NCBI GenBank assembly: GCA_012031035.1
Contig: JAAUUT010000038.1
Coordinates: forward strand, 1-41,384
DNA length: 41,384 nt
Origin: Candidatus Altimarinota bacterium
GTDB lineage: Bacteria > Cyanobacteriota > Cyanobacteriia > Cyanobacteriales > Microcystaceae
Direction of reading: 5' to 3'
A program made the translations under genes and the position numbers. Below, piece after piece: positions 38,887-41,384 of this stretch (positions are counted from its first letter, which is position 1; every line of letters starts with the position of its first letter). The notes below the pieces were generated by a model. It had not been told where the DNA came from and did not search any database. It was given only the letters and a program-made list of their open reading frames with translations.

Positions 38887-39660
38887 ATGCTTAATAACAT
38901 TCAGACTAATTGGAGCGGTCATCATCTAGAAAAGGATAAGTTGAGGGCTGAAATTTGGTCTTTGTTAAAACAAGAAAATGCAACAGTCTGCGCTCCTTTT
39001 GGTCATATTCCTAACTTTATTGATGCCAAACAAGCCGCAGAAATGCTAGCGACTTTACCAATTTGGCAAGAAGCAAAAACGATAAAATGTAACCCAGATT
39101 CGCCGCATATCCCGGTGCGATCGCGTGCGTTAGAAGATGGTAAACGTTTATATATGGCGGTTCCGCGTCTGAGTTGCGATCGCGCTTTTGTCGAGTTAAC
39201 GCCTCAAGTTTTACGCCAGCGCAATATTCCTTTTGAAGAAGCAGCGATTGCCAAAAAAGCCTTAACTTACGGACGCTTGGTTTCTTTTGAGGAGATGGAA
39301 GCAATAGATCTGGTAGTAGTTGGTTGCGTAGCGGTGACGTGCAATGGTGGGAGGACGGGGAAAGGCGCGGGATTTGCCGATTTAGAACTCGCTATGTTAA
39401 AGACATTTGGGTTAGTCAAAGACGATACGCCCATCGTCACAACCGTACATCCCTTACAAATTGTAGAAGACTCGCGTTTGCCTATGCTACCTCACGACTG
39501 GGCGTTAAATTGGATTGTTACGACTGAAGGCGCGATCGCAACTCATACGACTCATCCGCGTCCAGATGGGTTGGATTGGGAAGCAATTCGTCCCGAACAA
39601 TACAATAAAATTCCGATTTTAAGCAAATTAAAAAAGCAAGTGCAGAGAAATGAAATATAG
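38887..39660 (+). CDS. 5-formyltetrahydrofolate cyclo-ligase family protein
   Basis: 257 residues of the MTHFS-like family, which makes 5,10-methenyl-THF from 5-formyl-THF with ATP. The family signature near the C-terminus is NGGRTGKGAGFADLELAML, followed by TTVHPLQIVED; the N-terminal KLRAEIWSLLKQENATV and the central RALEDGKRLYMAVPRL also fit. It is longer than the classical ~190-residue enzyme and belongs to the branch annotated as MTHFS-domain proteins, so activity is likely but not certain. It starts 30 bp after the truncated EamA frame. Confidence 0.8.
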   Translation: MLNNIQTNWSGHHLEKDKLRAEIWSLLKQENATVCAPFGHIPNFIDAKQAAEMLATLPIWQEAKTIKCNPDSPHIPVRSRALEDGKRLYMAVPRLSCDRAFVELTPQVLRQRNIPFEEAAIAKKALTYGRLVSFEEMEAIDLVVVGCVAVTCNGGRTGKGAGFADLELAMLKTFGLVKDDTPIVTTVHPLQIVEDSRLPMLPHDWALNWIVTTEGAIATHTTHPRPDGLDWEAIRPEQYNKIPILSKLKKQVQRNEI

Positions 39661-39740
39661 GTAGAACTATAGCGAGTCTACTTTAATGAATATGAGAATG
39701 ACTGCGATCGCATGACATACAGCCCAAATTATCGCTTGAT

Positions 39741-40040
39741 TTAACGCTTGCCAAAAAAACTACAAATTAATTCGCCAGCGCCATTAGGTTTAAAAGATTG
39801 AACTTTACTATCGTTTTGAATCCGAAAGCGATCGCGACAGTTATATATTTCCATCGGTCTTTCAACCCCGTTAATACTCACCGTTGCTAAATATTGCCAG
39901 TGATATTTAGCGCTTCGTTTTATATTCAAAATACAGATGGTATCGCCCCTTGATTTTCGACAAACCGAAGCAGCTTGAGCAGGTCTATCTCCAATAAATA
40001 ATAATATTAGTAAAAATAATAAAACAATTGTTTTTATCAT
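39741..40040 (-). CDS. Small secreted protein, unknown
   Basis: 99 residues with a clear signal peptide (IVLLFLLILLFIGDRPAQA, cut after ~23). The mature domain has four cysteines (SVCRKS, TICILN, NCRDR, LICSFF), suggesting two disulfides, and a beta-rich pattern (YLATVSINGVERPMEIYNC). No family recognised. Stands alone between the cyclo-ligase-like gene and the next minus-strand gene. Confidence 0.72.
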   Translation of the reverse strand: MIKTIVLLFLLILLFIGDRPAQAASVCRKSRGDTICILNIKRSAKYHWQYLATVSINGVERPMEIYNCRDRFRIQNDSKVQSFKPNGAGELICSFFGKR

Positions 40041-40230
40041 CTTTTGAAATTAACAATTTACATTTTCTTAGGTCTGCTTAATCAACCATCATTTATGATA
40101 CGTAAAAATGACCTGTAGGAGTCAACAGTCGTTAACCCCTAAAGATTTTAATCATGGTTATTTAACCAGATTTGATATAAATTTCGAGCGGAAATTGAAA
40201 TTTACACAGTAGACATCCCGCCAATCTCTT

Positions 40231-41370
40231 TTAAATATGAAAACTGATTTCTCGTTTGCTAAAGGGTAAATCTTGATTGATTGCGTCAATTTCTTGCTGT
40301 TCGATCGCATTAATTTCATCGATATAATGATGTAAAAGTTGACTCATCCGTTGATCGCAAAAACGGTGCAAACTGTAATTAGCAGTTGCGGGAAAACCTC
40401 GGCGTTTTTTGTGACTTCCACCAGCACCCGGATCGAACATTTGAATCCCTTTACTAATTGCCCATTCAATCGGTTGATAATAACAAGCCTCAAAATGTAA
40501 GCAATCAAATTCTTCAAAACATCCCCAATAACGTCCATAAAGATTTTCCTCTTTTCGCAAACAAAAAGATAATCCTACGGGATGACGTTCATCGTCTTCT
40601 TTATAGGCTGCAATTAAGACAACGCGATCGCGATAATTAGGATACAATTGCTCGAAAAACTTTCGCGTTAAATATTTACTTCCCCAATAAAATTTATCGC
40701 AAGTACTGCTATAAAAACGATAAATTAGCGGAAATAAATCATAAGGGATCTCTTCTCCAGCTAACGTTTGAACTTGCAATCGAGCCTGAGTAACTGCTTT
40801 ACGTTCTCGCTTAATATTGCGTCGCTGATTGGCGTTAAAAACATTTAAATAATCATCAAAGGTTTGAAAGTCTTTATTTGACCAGATATAACTGTAGTGC
40901 ATCCAACTGCTAAAACCATAGTTTTCCATTAAAACCCGCCAATCGGGATCGACAAAAAGGAAATTGCAGCCAGAAAGACGATTGCGATCGCAGAAACGAT
41001 CGATCTCAGCTACCATCATCTTTGTCAAAGTTTCCTCATCTTCTCCAGGCGCAATCAAAAAACGATAGCCGACTGCCGGAGTAAAAGGAGTCATTCCCAA
41101 GAGTTTCGGATAGTATCGTACCCCCAAACGATGAGATAAATCGGCCCATTGATGGTCAAAAACAAATTCGCCGTAACTATGACTCTTAATATACAAAGGT
41201 GCAGCAGCGATTAATTGTCTATCTCGCCATACTGTGATGTGACAAGGTTGCCAACCAGTACGCGCCGTCGCACTTCCAGAAGTTTCTAAATTATTGAGCC
41301 ATTCCCACTCTAAAAATGGCGTTTTTAGGGGTTTAGCTAAAAATCCCAGTTCATTTTTGGGAATTTGAGC
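40231..41370 (-). CDS. Peptidogalycan-biosynthesis/GNAT-type protein (DUF482)
   Basis: At least 379 residues of the FemAB/GNAT-like DUF482 family. Seen: PLKTPFLEWEWLNNLE, GWQPCHITVWRD, the conserved AAAPLYIKSHSYGEFVFD, TPFTPAVGYRFLI, FNANQRRNIKRERK, HFEACYYQPIEWAISKGI and FDPGAGGSHKKRRGF. A TTG at 41196 is internal and is not the start. In frame upstream is a TAG at 41371-41373; removing one base of the CC at 41370-41371 would continue as IEKIAQIPKN towards the window edge. The true start may lie outside. Exact substrate unknown. Confidence 0.82.
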   Translation of the reverse strand, partial: AQIPKNELGFLAKPLKTPFLEWEWLNNLETSGSATARTGWQPCHITVWRDRQLIAAAPLYIKSHSYGEFVFDHQWADLSHRLGVRYYPKLLGMTPFTPAVGYRFLIAPGEDEETLTKMMVAEIDRFCDRNRLSGCNFLFVDPDWRVLMENYGFSSWMHYSYIWSNKDFQTFDDYLNVFNANQRRNIKRERKAVTQARLQVQTLAGEEIPYDLFPLIYRFYSSTCDKFYWGSKYLTRKFFEQLYPNYRDRVVLIAAYKEDDERHPVGLSFCLRKEENLYGRYWGCFEEFDCLHFEACYYQPIEWAISKGIQMFDPGAGGSHKKRRGFPATANYSLHRFCDQRMSQLLHHYIDEINAIEQQEIDAINQDLPFSKREISFHI

Positions 41371-41384
41371 CTATTTTTTCTATT

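Noticed and set aside
41347..41352. Paired compensating indels in the last gene (NELGF where NEWDF would be expected)
   Set aside because: The guess rests on memory of the family consensus and cannot be supported without an alignment.

Overview
The window is chromosomal DNA of a cyanobacterium. The octamer GCGATCGC (HIP1) recurs in and between genes. The gene set also points there: zeta-carotene desaturase, the thylakoid protein Vipp1, sucrose-phosphate phosphatase, a DUF3318 protein, CobN and the deazaflavin enzyme CofH. There is no rRNA, tRNA, CRISPR array, prophage or insertion sequence. Species cannot be fixed from the sequence alone.

Layout. 1-9.7 kb: end of cofH, polA, a GAF-domain hybrid histidine kinase on the minus strand, and cobN. 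9.7-19.8 kb: an ABC transporter of the branched-chain amino-acid (Liv/HAAT) type, split into livH, a Tat-type lipoprotein binding protein, and a LivM-LivG-LivF triple fusion. A methyltransferase, a CodA-like amidohydrolase and a membrane hybrid histidine kinase lie between these parts, all on the plus strand. 20-25.8 kb: small cyanobacterial proteins, speE, an ispE-rsmA pair, sucrose-phosphate phosphatase and ruvA. 25.8-27.7 kb: four consecutive small secreted or lipoprotein genes, one with curlin-like repeats. 27.9-38.2 kb: mostly minus-strand genes (Ser/Thr kinase with seven WD40 repeats, PLP aminotransferase, thioredoxin, vipp1, accA, Uma2 protein, zds, SbcD-like nuclease). 38.3-41.4 kb: a truncated EamA transporter, a 5-formyl-THF cyclo-ligase-like gene, a small secreted protein and a peptidogalycan/GNAT-type protein that reaches the edge.

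At least thirteen places in eleven genes show a reading frame broken by one base in a short homopolymer, while the protein continues cleanly in the next frame (polA, cobN, speE, both histidine kinases, the amidohydrolase, the LivMGF fusion, two small secreted proteins and the last gene). Most are one base short. Unpolished-assembly error is the likeliest cause, so such genes are given here as single features with the break noted.

Parts that ordinary genes do not explain: a 330-bp nested foldback between trx and vipp1 bounded by perfect 24-bp inverted repeats; a hairpin from it that recurs at 27.15 kb with only wobble-compatible changes; an AATTCAT repeat family that abuts start and stop codons; 7- and 9-nt tandem repeats, two of them in frame inside cobN; a perfect CRP-type palindrome at 21.2 kb; and the small secreted-protein cluster.
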